A stretch of DNA of 64,000 nt from Candidatus Bathyarchaeota archaeon (GCA_026014875.1 JAOZHO010000015.1:85026-149025); one strand, 5' to 3'; positions 25,396-33,501 are shown, counted from the stretch's first letter. Made by a program: numbers and translations. The notes: generated by a model not told the origin, from the sequence alone.

Positions 25396-25743
25396 CTAGC
25401 TCAAACCATATTTTTTCGCGATCTCCCTGCCCACCAAATCGATCATGTTCTCGTCGATGGCGTCGATCATGTTGTAGATGTGGGGATCGACCATCGTGTA
25501 GAAGATCTTGGTGCCCTCCTTGGAGGAGACTATCAGCCCCGACTCCTCCAGGAGCCGGAGGTGCCTGGAGACCGTGGGCTGGCTTTGGCCGATGAGGGGT
25601 ATGATCTCGCACTGGCATCGGTCTCCCGCCCTCAGTATCTCGAGTATCTTCAGGCGGTTGGGGTCGCCGACGACCTTGAAGAGCCTCGCCTTGAACTCTA
25701 GGTCCTTCTCGTCAGGCAGAACGGTACTCGTGTTCAACGTCAT
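25396..25743 (-). CDS. ArsR-family transcriptional repressor
   Basis: 115 residues. LFKVVGDPNRLKILEILRAGDRCQCEIIPLIGQSQPTVSRHLRLLEESGLIV is the full ArsR winged-helix: the CQC in the third helix is where ArsR and SmtB-type proteins bind As, Cd or Pb, and QPTVSRHLRLL is the recognition helix. It should release its operator on metal binding. It is convergent with the permease operon. A perfect palindrome covers its own promoter. Confidence 0.9.
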   Translation of the reverse strand: MTLNTSTVLPDEKDLEFKARLFKVVGDPNRLKILEILRAGDRCQCEIIPLIGQSQPTVSRHLRLLEESGLIVSSKEGTKIFYTMVDPHIYNMIDAIDENMIDLVGREIAKKYGLS

Positions 25744-25758
25744 GATCTCTGGAACATC

Positions 25759-25776
25759 TAAATATTTAAATATTTA
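25759..25776. promoter_or_regulatory. Palindromic operator/TATA box of the ArsR gene
   Basis: TAAATATTTAAATATTTA is an 18-base perfect palindrome, 16-33 bases upstream of the ArsR start. It includes the only TATA-like sequence, so binding of a dimer here would block transcription. Confidence 0.6.
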
Positions 25777-25866
25777 TTTAGTTTCGTCGGAAAAAGAGGG
25801 TATCATTCACGTAGCCTATTGGCTGTACCATCACCGGCTCCAGCAATGCCATTGGAACAGCTCCGT

Positions 25867-26595
25867 TTATTGGTTGGAATCCTCGGCTTTCTTCTCCTTA
25901 TTTACGATGCGGATTCCAGCCCAGTCGAGTTGACCGTGCTCTCCTCCGCCGCATTCTACGCAGAAGTACTCGTCCCCCTTCTTGACGGCTTTGGTCTCCA
26001 TCACCTTCTCGCCGCAGGTGGGGCAGATGTGGCTGTCTAGGAGGCGGCTGTAGCTGGGAAGTTCAACCTTCACTCGCTCGATCTTGAATATCTTCTCGGC
26101 AGGTATACTAAGGACGTTGAAGCAGTGCCGTCTGTTGAGTTCCATCATCTTGGCTTCCTCTCCTGGTGTGGCGTTACGTTGGTTGACTATCTCCCTGTAG
26201 CGCTCCTGTGTCTCGGGGTTCTTGTCCTTCAGGAGGTCGCCGAGGTCGGGGCGGCTTGACAGCCTGATGCCCTCGCCGTTTCTCTTCACGAGGCTGAAGG
26301 CGGTCTTACCGTGGTCGTGGTAGACTAGGCTGTTGTTTCCGAAGCTGCAGCCTGTGACCATCTGTATGCCGTCGCTGAAGCAGTTGTTGGTCTCTACGAC
26401 GGCTATCACGTGCTCCATTCCGGTGTTTTCTTTCACATCCAGTGTCTTCATGGCGTGGTGGGCGGCTATTACTCCCATGGCACTTCCCACGCAGTGGTGT
26501 CCATGTATCAGCGCTGTGAGGTGCAATAATCCGGCTAAGTCGTTTTCCTCAATTTTTTTCTCGACTGCTATTCTTGTTTGATTCAAGGCGCCCAA
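25867..26595 (-). CDS. FmdE-family protein with C-terminal zinc ribbon
   Basis: About 242 residues from a TTG at 26,593-26,595. A TATAA element at about 26,631-26,638 lies about 40 bases upstream; the longer frame from 26,739 begins inside a tRNA-like repeat and is unlikely. LTALIHGHHCVGSAMGVIAA and VETNNCFSDGIQMVTGCSFGNNSLVYHDHGK hold the FmdE motifs, with Cys and His ligands; CPTCGEKVMETKAVKKGDEYFCVECGG is a zinc ribbon. FmdE proteins occur with formylmethanofuran dehydrogenase in methanogens but also alone, role unknown. Nothing of that pathway is seen here. Confidence 0.8.
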   Translation of the reverse strand: MGALNQTRIAVEKKIEENDLAGLLHLTALIHGHHCVGSAMGVIAAHHAMKTLDVKENTGMEHVIAVVETNNCFSDGIQMVTGCSFGNNSLVYHDHGKTAFSLVKRNGEGIRLSSRPDLGDLLKDKNPETQERYREIVNQRNATPGEEAKMMELNRRHCFNVLSIPAEKIFKIERVKVELPSYSRLLDSHICPTCGEKVMETKAVKKGDEYFCVECGGGEHGQLDWAGIRIVNKEKKAEDSNQ

Positions 26596-26693
26596 CTCAA
26601 TAATACTTTCTCCAATAACTGTAATACGGGTTATAATTTTTCTGTATGATAAGATGCCTGCGATGATGAAAGAACCCCCCCAAAAAAAAGGGA

Positions 26694-26767
26694 ACACACA
26701 CGAGAATGGAGGCAGAGGGTAGATTTGAATTATCGACATTGTTTTTCAGATTTGGGTTTTGACCCTC
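26694..26767 (-). repeat. tRNA-like dispersed repeat copy
   Basis: The plus-strand ACACACGAGAATGGAGGCAG followed by GGTAGATTTGAATTATCGAC aligns closely with 27,798-27,840. On the minus strand GAGGGTC ... ACCCTC could form an acceptor-like stem of six pairs. The nucleotidyltransferase stop overlaps its left end in minus orientation. Confidence 0.45.
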
Positions 26768-27306
26768 TAAACGCTTCTTATCATATTGAGTTGAGCCCAG
26801 ACGCCGGCTCTCTCCGCGCGCTCTCTCAGATAGGGCCAGTCTAATGTGACGTCTTCTCTCTCTAGGACGCTCTTGACGTCCTGCTCATCGATGACGCCCC
26901 GGTCGGACCTAGCCAACTTGGAGACGATAAAGTCCTCGGGGGATATCATCCACACCTCGACCCCCGCCAGGGTCGCCTTCCTGCGCCTCCTCAGGGTCTC
27001 ACCATCCCAGACCACCCCGTCGGGCTGCCTCCAGATCTCTATCTCGTAGTCGGTGAGCCTGTCGTGGAGGAGGCACACGGGGTTCTGGAACGATCCGAGG
27101 GACACCGAATAGTCCGCCCTCTCAGCCTCCTCGAGGAACCGGGTGAAGCCCTCCTCCGTCGTCAAAGCGACGGCGACATCTATGTCCAGGGTCACCCTTA
27201 TCCTGCCATACATGGGGAGGACGTATCCCCCGATGAGCATGTAGTCGATCCCCTGATCCTCGAAAAAGGCTACCACTCGATCAAGGGTCTCAGCGATCTC
27301 CGACAA
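26767..27306 (-). CDS. Nucleotidyltransferase-fold protein (AbiEii/DUF6036-like)
   Basis: 179 residues from TTG. YMLIGGYVLPMYGRIRVTLDIDVAVAL (21-47) is the nucleotidyltransferase motif with GG then D-x-D (TLDID-V), and YEIEIWRQ has the third acidic position. EDFIVSKLARSDRGVIDEQDVKSVL matches the C-terminal helices of AbiEii-like toxins. With the winged-helix gene overlapping its start by 17 bases, this looks like a type IV-like toxin-antitoxin pair in which the toxin uses NTP to block growth. Confidence 0.75.
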   Translation of the reverse strand: MSEIAETLDRVVAFFEDQGIDYMLIGGYVLPMYGRIRVTLDIDVAVALTTEEGFTRFLEEAERADYSVSLGSFQNPVCLLHDRLTDYEIEIWRQPDGVVWDGETLRRRRKATLAGVEVWMISPEDFIVSKLARSDRGVIDEQDVKSVLEREDVTLDWPYLRERAERAGVWAQLNMIRSV

Positions 27307-27682
27307 TTCCGTTCAACTCCAGAAATGCCCGATAGGGGTCCCGTCCCCGGGCGATGAGCCTGTTCACGTACCCCGCGTCGGCCCTGGCCCTGAGGAGATC
27401 GTTCCTGCTGCTCCTCAGGGGCATCCTCCTCAGCCTGTGAAACGCCTCCAGGTAGCCCTCGCCCAGGATCGTGGTCGAGACGATCCGCGCCGGCCTGCCC
27501 CTTCCATCCCCTCTTTCCAGAGTCACCTCCACTAAACCCCCGGCCTCCATCCTCTTGATCAACGAGACCACAACCTGGGTCCGCCTCCGCATAACCCTTG
27601 ATAGCTCCCTCACGCCGAGGGGCCTCTCTTTGACCGCGCTGAGCAGCTGCGCCTCCACCTCGACGGACAATATATTTCCCAT
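27290..27682 (-). CDS. Winged-helix regulator/antitoxin of the nucleotidyltransferase pair
   Basis: 130 residues. VEAQLLSAVKERPLGVRELSRVMRRRTQVVVSLIKRMEAGGLVEVTLERGDGRGRPARIV (9-68) is a MarR-like winged helix with a GRPAR wing. The remainder is helical and basic. It is the upstream gene of a coupled pair and, by analogy to AbiEi, probably represses the operon and neutralises the toxin. A TTTAAACATTATC box just upstream (about 27,720) is a TATA candidate. Confidence 0.75.
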   Translation of the reverse strand: MGNILSVEVEAQLLSAVKERPLGVRELSRVMRRRTQVVVSLIKRMEAGGLVEVTLERGDGRGRPARIVSTTILGEGYLEAFHRLRRMPLRSSRNDLLRARADAGYVNRLIARGRDPYRAFLELNGIVGDR

Positions 27683-27797
27683 CCGGAAACTTAATCACAG
27701 GAAACAGAACAGGAACCATATTTAAACATTATCAACGCGAAAACAGCGAAAAATCACACCGAACAGTGAACGCCCGGGAACCCTTATCCTAAGCCAG

Positions 27798-27850
27798 CCG
27801 CACGCGAGAATAGTAGCGGGGGGCAGATTTGAATAAACGACCGGGGAATC
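27798..27850 (-). repeat. tRNA-like dispersed repeat copy just outside the element
   Basis: Plus strand CGCACGCGAGAATAGTAGCG, then GGGGCAGATTTGAATAAACG and ACC. On the minus strand this ends in CAAATCTGCCCCCCGC, a typical T-stem and acceptor of an archaeal tRNA, but the 5' halves are lost. It lies about 100 bases left of the element's left attachment site. Confidence 0.5.
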
Positions 27851-27943
27851 ATTCATCCGGCGTCACAGGTTCTGGTTGATCGGGGCCAACAATCCATATT
27901 TTATTCCATAATTCATCGGATCTGGATCAAACCTATCATCCGA

Positions 27944-27985
27944 ATGGTGCGGGGGGTGGGACTCCCACCCAGATTTACTAGTAAA
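27944..27985 (-). other. Left attachment site and inner palindrome
   Basis: Minus-strand copy of the tRNA-Leu 3' end; 27,944-27,964 matches 63,745-63,765 base for base, after which the copy lacks four bases of the T-loop and goes on into CCCAC. The palindrome TTTACTAGTAAA follows at 27,974-27,985 and has a near-copy at the right end. Confidence 0.75.
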
Positions 27986-28056
27986 AGGATAATTAGTTGT
28001 AGCGGATCCTTTCATTTCAATAAAATACCGAATGAAGGGTCATTTCTGTAGGAGTC

Positions 28057-28070
28057 TCGTGAATTCACGA
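28057..28070. repeat. 14-base perfect palindrome
   Basis: TCGTGAATTCACGA lies in the gap (27,986-28,139) before the first cargo gene. It could be an operator or a short hairpin. Nothing else is seen in this gap. Confidence 0.4.
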
Positions 28071-28139
28071 CAGGGATACTACTCAAATCTCCCGCACATG
28101 AATAGCTAGTCTTAAGATAATTAGCCCCAAATATTGTCT

Positions 28140-29105
28140 ATGGAGACTCTGTTTTTCGATCAAAACTTACTTGGTGTTGCGCGATATTTAGAGAATAAAG
28201 GTACAAAAGTCCGCGATATAACTGAAATTTTAGGACATAAGGATACAAGGCAGGGCGTCCCCGACGATTCAATTATCGATCATTTGAGAGACAAGTCTTC
28301 ACTAATTTTGGTAACAAAAGATAAGGGACTGGCTAGGAAAGCACGAGAACATAATATCAAAGTCATTTTAATAGACGAAACTGAGGTGCTTGCGACTGAG
28401 GTACTTTGCCGTATTGCTGCGCGAGTTCACACAATAGATGTGGAATCTATAATAGAATCACTTCAATCATTTTCATCTGGTTATAGGTCTCGAAAATATG
28501 ATGAACAATTCAACGACTTTTGGGTGTGGAAAAATCACGTCGAAAAAACAGAGTCAATTCTGGATGAAACCCATATCGATGAGACATGGAATCGACTCCG
28601 AAAAATCCTCGGTGGTTGGCAGACATATCGAGGAACAAGAAACGAGTATCCTTACCGCGACCTGAAAAAGAGCTTGATCGATGTTGCTGAATCAATCAAA
28701 GTGTTGAACGAGTTCTCATTCCTAGATTTTTGGAAAATCCCTACAGAAAGTCTTGAAGATATATGGAACGCTCTGGGCAGGGTGAAGGAACCTGAAGGAA
28801 AAACGAACGAGGAGGGTAGGTATTTCGTCATAGCTGTATGTAAACCCCTGATGCTTCTATGGGGACAGACACTAGCTTTTGATCAACGTGTACGATTTTC
28901 TTTACCGCGTCAATTCGATGTCAGTATGGAAGATCGTAAATGGACATTTTCTAAATGGCACAGCGTAATGACATCAATCACAAAATGGGTGAAAAATCAA
29001 CCTGATCTCGTAACATTTCTAGAGGAAGAATCAGCACGGAGATACGGTGAACAAATGAAGATACCCTATGGAAGATTTCTGGACATTCACTTTTTTGAAA
29101 AATAA
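28140..29105 (+). CDS. PIN-like (DUF5615-type) domain fused to an unknown helical domain
   Basis: 321 residues from the ATG at 28,140 (a TTG lies two codons before). Residues 1-85 have the pattern of DUF5615 PIN-like nucleases: LFFDQNLLGVARYLENKG with the first Asp, GVPDDSIIDHL, LILVTKDKGLARKAREHNIKVILID with a late Asp. The C-terminal 230 residues (FNDFWVWKNHVEKTESILDE onward) are helical, rich in W and unrecognised. PIN-like proteins cut RNA; the C-terminal part may bind the target. No antitoxin-like partner is next to it. Sits first in the element. Confidence 0.55.
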   Translation: METLFFDQNLLGVARYLENKGTKVRDITEILGHKDTRQGVPDDSIIDHLRDKSSLILVTKDKGLARKAREHNIKVILIDETEVLATEVLCRIAARVHTIDVESIIESLQSFSSGYRSRKYDEQFNDFWVWKNHVEKTESILDETHIDETWNRLRKILGGWQTYRGTRNEYPYRDLKKSLIDVAESIKVLNEFSFLDFWKIPTESLEDIWNALGRVKEPEGKTNEEGRYFVIAVCKPLMLLWGQTLAFDQRVRFSLPRQFDVSMEDRKWTFSKWHSVMTSITKWVKNQPDLVTFLEEESARRYGEQMKIPYGRFLDIHFFEK

Positions 29106-29108
29106 CTT

Positions 29109-29134
29109 GGCTCGGTGGGATTCGAACCAGATTA
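29109..29134 (-). repeat. tRNA 3'-end-like scar
   Basis: GGCTCGGTGGGATTCGAACC ends as a T-arm would when read from the minus strand, directly after the PIN-like gene. It is followed by AGATTA, as att-like scars at 32,208 and 35,782 are followed by AGATTT. Confidence 0.35.
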
Positions 29135-29206
29135 GCAACACGCAATCAAACATGATGTCATGTCCTGATACGGACTTGATGAAAAGACAATATACACAAT
29201 CGGTAT

Positions 29207-29869
29207 TTAGATCGAAATATGTGCACGCCTATTGCATGCTTGGGTGGCGCTATTTTTTTCGATTATCACAGCTATCCAGACATTTCGATGCTCGGTGTCA
29301 ACCTTTGTAGGAAACTCAACAGGATTCCCTCGGGTTACTACATATGTTTTTTCTAACGTTTCTAGCGATTCGAGATTTGGGTTTGAAACTGCAACAACTG
29401 CTACGACCTTGGCATTCTGTTTGAACCCATTTTTAATTCGAGTTCCTTTTCTATCGTCGGAAGTGATGGCTTTGAATTCAAATTCCTGGAAATCACTTTT
29501 TGCTTTAGAGGAGTGTCTTATGCACCCAATATCAATCAGGTCGCCATAGAATACATCCTCAATGCCTTCCCCTGCAGCAACATTAACATTTACTAGGAAT
29601 TTCTTCTTTCTTCGAATTGATTGAGAAAGTGCATCGAGTATTTTCTCATTCTTAGATTTACTGTGGCCGATTTCCTTTTCTTTGAATATTATTGTGGCTG
29701 TAAGACAAAATTTATTCTTATGAGTTGTAGAGGAGACTAATAGTTTTTGTAGAGTCATATTGGTTTTGGCGATATCCTGCTGGATGAAGGAGTTGACCTC
29801 TTCTTCAAATCTAGATACAGCATGTGATTCCGAGGTGTTGGAGCTGTGAATTACTTTCACACGAACCAT
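29207..29869 (-). CDS. Hypothetical protein, convergent with the PIN-like gene
   Basis: 220 residues, not recognised. It is a soluble alpha/beta protein: HAVSRFEEEVNSFIQQDIAK at the start, FCLTATIIFKEKEIG, then FLVNVNVAAGEGIEDVFYGDLIDIGCIRHSSKAKSDFQEFEFKAI in sequence, KVVAVVAVSNPNLESLETLEKTYVVTRG, and a basic tail. No catalytic motif is clear. A/T-rich codon use typical of the element. Start at ATG near 29,869, with an AT-rich promoter upstream. Confidence 0.5.
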   Translation of the reverse strand: MVRVKVIHSSNTSESHAVSRFEEEVNSFIQQDIAKTNMTLQKLLVSSTTHKNKFCLTATIIFKEKEIGHSKSKNEKILDALSQSIRRKKKFLVNVNVAAGEGIEDVFYGDLIDIGCIRHSSKAKSDFQEFEFKAITSDDRKGTRIKNGFKQNAKVVAVVAVSNPNLESLETLEKTYVVTRGNPVEFPTKVDTEHRNVWIAVIIEKNSATQACNRRAHISI

Positions 29870-30101
29870 AATATATCATAGACATCGATAGTAGTTATCA
29901 AGTTTTTTACATACTCGTAACCTTGACGAAGAAGGTATTCAAATCAAACTGGGTCATACGTTCCACCCTATATCAAACAAACTAGATGGTTCTCTCTAAC
30001 CGTGATTGAACGAATGGGATTGTGCGTACACTTGCAAGCCTGATGATTAACATTCAGTAATAAATAGTTTTTATATGAAAATATTCTAAATATCTATATA
30101 T

Positions 30102-30932
30102 ATGTCCCAGAAAGAAGAGAACTTCATAAATTTTGTGAGTTATTTGTGGGAAAAACATCCTGAATGTTTTACCAGTAATCCATGGACAGAGAGACTTGAT
30201 GGGGAAGAATGGGCGTTCTCTGTGTTTTTAAGAACAATTATTTGGAATGATCCAGAATCAATCAAACTTTATAAGAAAATTCAAGGGTACAAGGGAACAC
30301 TAGAGAAATATAGAACTCTGTCTCCGTCGCAATTCGAAGAATGGTTCGATGAGCAACAAAGTTCAATATTAATCGGTGGAAAGAACCAAGGAGGAGCTCA
30401 TAGAAAACAGTTCCATAAAAAAGATAATCCTAGGGCATTGCGTAAATACTTGGATAAAACATCAATTGGTCAGATAGACTTCTTTAAGGGTAAGAGTTTT
30501 GACCAGTTATATCAAGAAATAAAACAAATCCCTTCTATTGGGAAATTATTGTCATTCGATATTTTGAGTAGACTAGTACAAACAAGACATAATTATCTAG
30601 AACTCAATCCATTGAAAGCTTATGAAACTGGAGGGGGTCCTATCAAAGGCCTCCAAGCAATATATGGTAAAAGTCTTTCAAAACCCGAATTGATGGAACT
30701 ATATCAACAACTGGGAGAAAAAATTCAAGTTGTCGCAGATATTCCACCAAGAATCTTTTGGTTTGAATTAGAGAACATATTATGCATCTATCAGAAAAAA
30801 AATATCAAAGAAAAAAGTATGAAAATGTTGTCTGGACATCTAAATCCATTAAAGTATTCTCATTTATACGCCAAGGAATTCTGCTCAAGTGAGCGAGGAT
30901 GTAATGACGACGCCCAGAACGAATGTTGTTGA
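30102..30932 (+). CDS. HhH-like DNA-glycosylase-fold protein, possibly alpha-glutamyl/putrescinyl-thymine pyrophosphorylase-like
   Basis: 276 residues. FKGKSFDQLYQEIKQIPSIGKLLSFDILSRLVQ (about 128-160) has a helix-hairpin-helix feel (IPSIGKLLSFDIL) and ELNPLKAYETGGGPIKGLQAIYG follows, which resembles the aGPT-PPlase family linked to phage thymine hypermodification. ELENILCIYQKK and a Cys-rich tail (CSSERGCNDDAQNECC) close the chain; the tail is unusual. If right, it would insert or remove a modified pyrimidine. Family assignment is tentative. Preceded by a TATATATA promoter at about 30,090. Confidence 0.45.
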   Translation: MSQKEENFINFVSYLWEKHPECFTSNPWTERLDGEEWAFSVFLRTIIWNDPESIKLYKKIQGYKGTLEKYRTLSPSQFEEWFDEQQSSILIGGKNQGGAHRKQFHKKDNPRALRKYLDKTSIGQIDFFKGKSFDQLYQEIKQIPSIGKLLSFDILSRLVQTRHNYLELNPLKAYETGGGPIKGLQAIYGKSLSKPELMELYQQLGEKIQVVADIPPRIFWFELENILCIYQKKNIKEKSMKMLSGHLNPLKYSHLYAKEFCSSERGCNDDAQNECC

Positions 30933-31109
30933 ACGCACGGGATTATTTGTGAAATAAATACCAAGGGGGATCTAAATATCTTCTATGATCAGAGTATTCC
31001 CTCTTTTACTCGCACACGTGACCCGTGGATATATCTCCCGTCTCTCTCCCCTTTATTTGGCAAGGCTGGATGTTAAAATCTTAATAATGTTGTAGTTTAA
31101 ATAATAATT

Positions 31110-32126
31110 ATGCCAAAATTCTTAACATTTTCACCAACGCACGTCTCTGGTGAAAAAGAAAATGCATGGAACCATTTTCTCGCTGGTGGGTACATAGCTA
31201 TCGGTTGGATTTGGGGAGATGACCTTTCAGGGAAATCGATTGAAAAAGTCGTTGAAATAATTCAAATGCATGCTTACGCTAATGAGGCATATGCTATAGA
31301 GGCTTTTACTAAATTTCTTGCTCTTGAAAAAGGAGATTATATTGCGATTAATAATACAAATGATGGTCTATTTGGTATTGGCATTATTACCTCCGAATAT
31401 AAATATGAACCTGATAAACATCCTACAGGTGGCGACGAAAAAAATTTTTACTCGCATTATCGAGATGTAGATTGGATTTACACCAATTATGTGAAAAGAA
31501 AAGATGTGATCAATCCCGGAGAAAAAGGTTGGAAACCATATGGAACGGTAGGAAGTATGCTTGAAGAAGTTCCTCCCTATATCAAAAGGATTATAGGGGA
31601 AGAATTGCCGAAAGAAACTCCTGACGAAGTAATTCGACCAGAAAAGTATCTTGGAGTTATTGAATCTATTGAACGATTAAAAAATGATCAAAATCATTCT
31701 GAAAGAGATCATGAATCATTAGTGGAACATTTTCTTGTTGCACTTGGTTATGGTGGGAATCAAGAAATTAAATATCGTCGAGGTCGTATTGATGTCGCAA
31801 TAAGTATGGATGATAATATTGTGGTAATTATAGAGGTAAAAAAGGATTGGAATTTAAATGCTCAATATTATCCACAAGTTGTTCAACAAGGATATATGTA
31901 TGCTTTAGATCAAGGAGTAAGATATGTTCTTATTACGAATGGTGATTATTACGCAATTTTTGATCGATTAAAAGGCTTATCGACCACCACAAATTTAATT
32001 GGTGAATTCAGACTCAGTTCTTTGAAAAACGAAGATTTAGAAATAATCAATATTTTATCGCCCGAAAAAATGAATAAACCTGATCTGAAGGACCTTTTCC
32101 AAAATCTATCAGAAAATTTTCCATAA
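31110..32126 (+). CDS. EVE-like domain plus PD-(D/E)XK nuclease: possible modification-dependent restriction enzyme
   Basis: 338 residues. The N-terminal 150 residues (MPKFLTFSPTHVSGEKENAW, GGYIAIGWIWGDDLSG, AFTKFLALEKGDYIAINNTNDGLFGIGIITSEY in sequence) look like an EVE/PUA-type modified-base reader. The C-terminal part holds LVEHFLVALGYGGNQEIKYRRGRIDVAISMDDNIVVIIEVKKDW, i.e. E, D-V and E-V-K of a PD-(D/E)XK nuclease, similar to the N-terminal nuclease of type I restriction subunits. Reader plus nuclease in one chain suggests cleavage of modified DNA. Single gene with its own AT-rich promoter. Confidence 0.55.
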   Translation: MPKFLTFSPTHVSGEKENAWNHFLAGGYIAIGWIWGDDLSGKSIEKVVEIIQMHAYANEAYAIEAFTKFLALEKGDYIAINNTNDGLFGIGIITSEYKYEPDKHPTGGDEKNFYSHYRDVDWIYTNYVKRKDVINPGEKGWKPYGTVGSMLEEVPPYIKRIIGEELPKETPDEVIRPEKYLGVIESIERLKNDQNHSERDHESLVEHFLVALGYGGNQEIKYRRGRIDVAISMDDNIVVIIEVKKDWNLNAQYYPQVVQQGYMYALDQGVRYVLITNGDYYAIFDRLKGLSTTTNLIGEFRLSSLKNEDLEIINILSPEKMNKPDLKDLFQNLSENFP

Positions 32127-32308
32127 GTTCCATGGCTCAAAGCGCGGCGGATTTTTAGAAATATATATTATTAACTAAATTATTGTGCGGATATTTGCGC
32201 ACACGCGCAGTGGGGCTCCCAACAGATTTACTGGTAGCTATTCTTAAAATCCGCGGGACCTTGAGATCATGATAACTTTTCGCGTGCGCGCCCGTTGAAG
32301 GAAAGGGA
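32127..32308. other. Short gap with tRNA-like scar and alternating CG/CA tracts
   Basis: Holds GCGCACACGCGCAG (32,198-32,211) and CGCGTGCGCGCCC (about 32,281-32,293) around the scar at 32,208-32,236. Alternating purine-pyrimidine tracts of this kind recur beside several gene ends in the element. No gene. Confidence 0.35.
32208..32236 (-). repeat. Attachment-site-like scar (tRNA 3'-end remnant)
   Basis: CAGTGGGGCTCCCAACAGAT followed by TTACTGGTA resembles the left att region GGTGGGACTCCCACCCAGAT with TTACTAGTA. It may be left from an earlier insertion. Confidence 0.4.
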
Positions 32309-32716
32309 CTAGTATTGAATGACTTTCAACATCTCCGTAGCGATGATGTACGACATGAAGTTATCCTCGGTCAGTCTCTCGAGCTCGACGTATTCGGCTC
32401 TCACGAATTTCCCCTCGGGGTTCGGATGGACCGCTTCGCCGACAATATTTGCGCTGTATATTAATTGTAGACAGTGAGTCGTGCGATCCTCGTAGATGGC
32501 CTCGTCAGCATGCAAGAGGCCTAGAACCTCGATCTCGAAGCCCGTCTCTTCCCTGAGCGCCCTCACGACAGTCTCAGTCAACTCCTCGCCTGGTTTCGTC
32601 CAACCGCCAGGGAGGGCCCAGAACGGTTCATCGTTCTCGTTGTGTCTCACCACCAGTATTCTCGTGTCTTTTATCAAGACCACACTGACTCGGATAGGTA
32701 ATGGAGCTTTATCCAC
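32309..32716 (-). CDS. Nudix hydrolase
   Basis: 135 residues from GTG. ALPGGWTKPGEELTETVVRALREETGFEIEVL (about 34-65) is a complete Nudix box (G-x5-E-x7-REUxEExGU) with the Mg2+ ligands. The first strand IRVSVVLIKDTRILVVRHN is typical. It hydrolyses a nucleoside diphosphate linked to another group; in this setting it could clean modified nucleotides, but that is only inference. Its codon use is closer to the host than to the AT-rich neighbours. Confidence 0.9.
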   Translation of the reverse strand: MDKAPLPIRVSVVLIKDTRILVVRHNENDEPFWALPGGWTKPGEELTETVVRALREETGFEIEVLGLLHADEAIYEDRTTHCLQLIYSANIVGEAVHPNPEGKFVRAEYVELERLTEDNFMSYIIATEMLKVIQY

Positions 32717-32765
32717 AGTTTCTCGGGTAAGCCTTGAGGGGTATTTGATTCTATATGCCCCGGCG

Positions 32766-32820
32766 TGAATGGTTGTTCTAGCGAAAATCGAACTCGTATC
32801 GGAGGGCCCTCAACCATTCA
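32766..32820 (-). repeat. 10-base inverted repeat enclosing a tRNA-3'-end-like sequence
   Basis: TGAATGGTTG (32,766-32,775) and CAACCATTCA (32,811-32,820) are perfect complements. Between them the minus strand reads GAGTTCGATTTTCGC, a T-arm-like segment, and AACAACCA, with CCA. It lies between two minus-strand genes; it could also work as a hairpin in the transcript. Confidence 0.4.
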
Positions 32821-32823
32821 CCT

Positions 32824-33501
32824 CTATAACTTGATTTTCTCAAGAATATCTATCGCTTGTTTGAATCCATTTTCTCGTACTCTATCCCAGATATACCAAG
32901 GGATATCGGGATTCTTAGGCTCAACGATGATCGAGAAGGCAGGCTTATTGTTTCGTTTCAGCGCTGGATCGATTATTAAAGATAAAAGACACGCCTCTGA
33001 ATCCAATTGAAAGATTATTCTGCGCTCTTGCTCCACTATTGTTTTTACCTCAACAGCTCTATGGAGTTTTATTATCTCCTTCTGAAATTTATCGTCAATA
33101 TAGCAGTTGACGTAGGCCACATCGTCTCTGCTCTCAGATAGGTGCCCCTCACAGCTGGACCACGTTTCAAGGCCTAATTCTTCATTAAATATCCGCACTT
33201 CATTGGCTATGCCTTCATCCACATCGGTTCTATAGTCCCCCTCAATATGACCTCCTTTACGTGCTCCTCGCTTCCTATTTTCTGGCGGTGGAGTGCGAAG
33301 TCGGAATCCGCTGCTTTCCCTCAGTAACGCTATTTTGTGACATGCTTCTCGAAAATTATCAAGTGATACGTCATCACTTGTTGAGAGTATTGCACATTGG
33401 CCTTCTATCCTCAATGGGCAAGGTGGGTCATCATCACAGTCAAGGTGAACACCTGAGTCTAAATCTTGGGGGCTCATCCATTCCTCGTAAGTTATTTTCA
33501 T
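32824..33501 (-). CDS. Hypothetical protein with T/W-S-S-C-E-G-H motif
   Basis: 225 residues, not recognised as a characterised family. The N-terminal third has a Cys-Asp rich patch (HLDCDDDPPCPLRIEGQCAI) that may bind metal. LGLETWSSCEGHLSESRDDVAYVNC (about 120-144) carries an ETWSSCEGH motif of the kind seen in small uncharacterised phage and archaeal proteins. The C-terminus is alpha/beta with no further motif. It heads a minus-strand series and shares the element's codon use. Confidence 0.5.
   Translation of the reverse strand: MKITYEEWMSPQDLDSGVHLDCDDDPPCPLRIEGQCAILSTSDDVSLDNFREACHKIALLRESSGFRLRTPPPENRKRGARKGGHIEGDYRTDVDEGIANEVRIFNEELGLETWSSCEGHLSESRDDVAYVNCYIDDKFQKEIIKLHRAVEVKTIVEQERRIIFQLDSEACLLSLIIDPALKRNNKPAFSIIVEPKNPDIPWYIWDRVRENGFKQAIDILEKIKL

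Noticed and set aside
26596..26739. N-terminal extension of the FmdE protein with a membrane-like segment
   Set aside because: The ATG at 26,739 lies in the tRNA-like repeat and upstream of the TATA box; the extension is more likely non-coding.
29109..29134. A functional tRNA gene after the PIN-like gene
   Set aside because: Only a T-arm-like piece is present; no anticodon arm or matching acceptor strand could be found within 100 bases.
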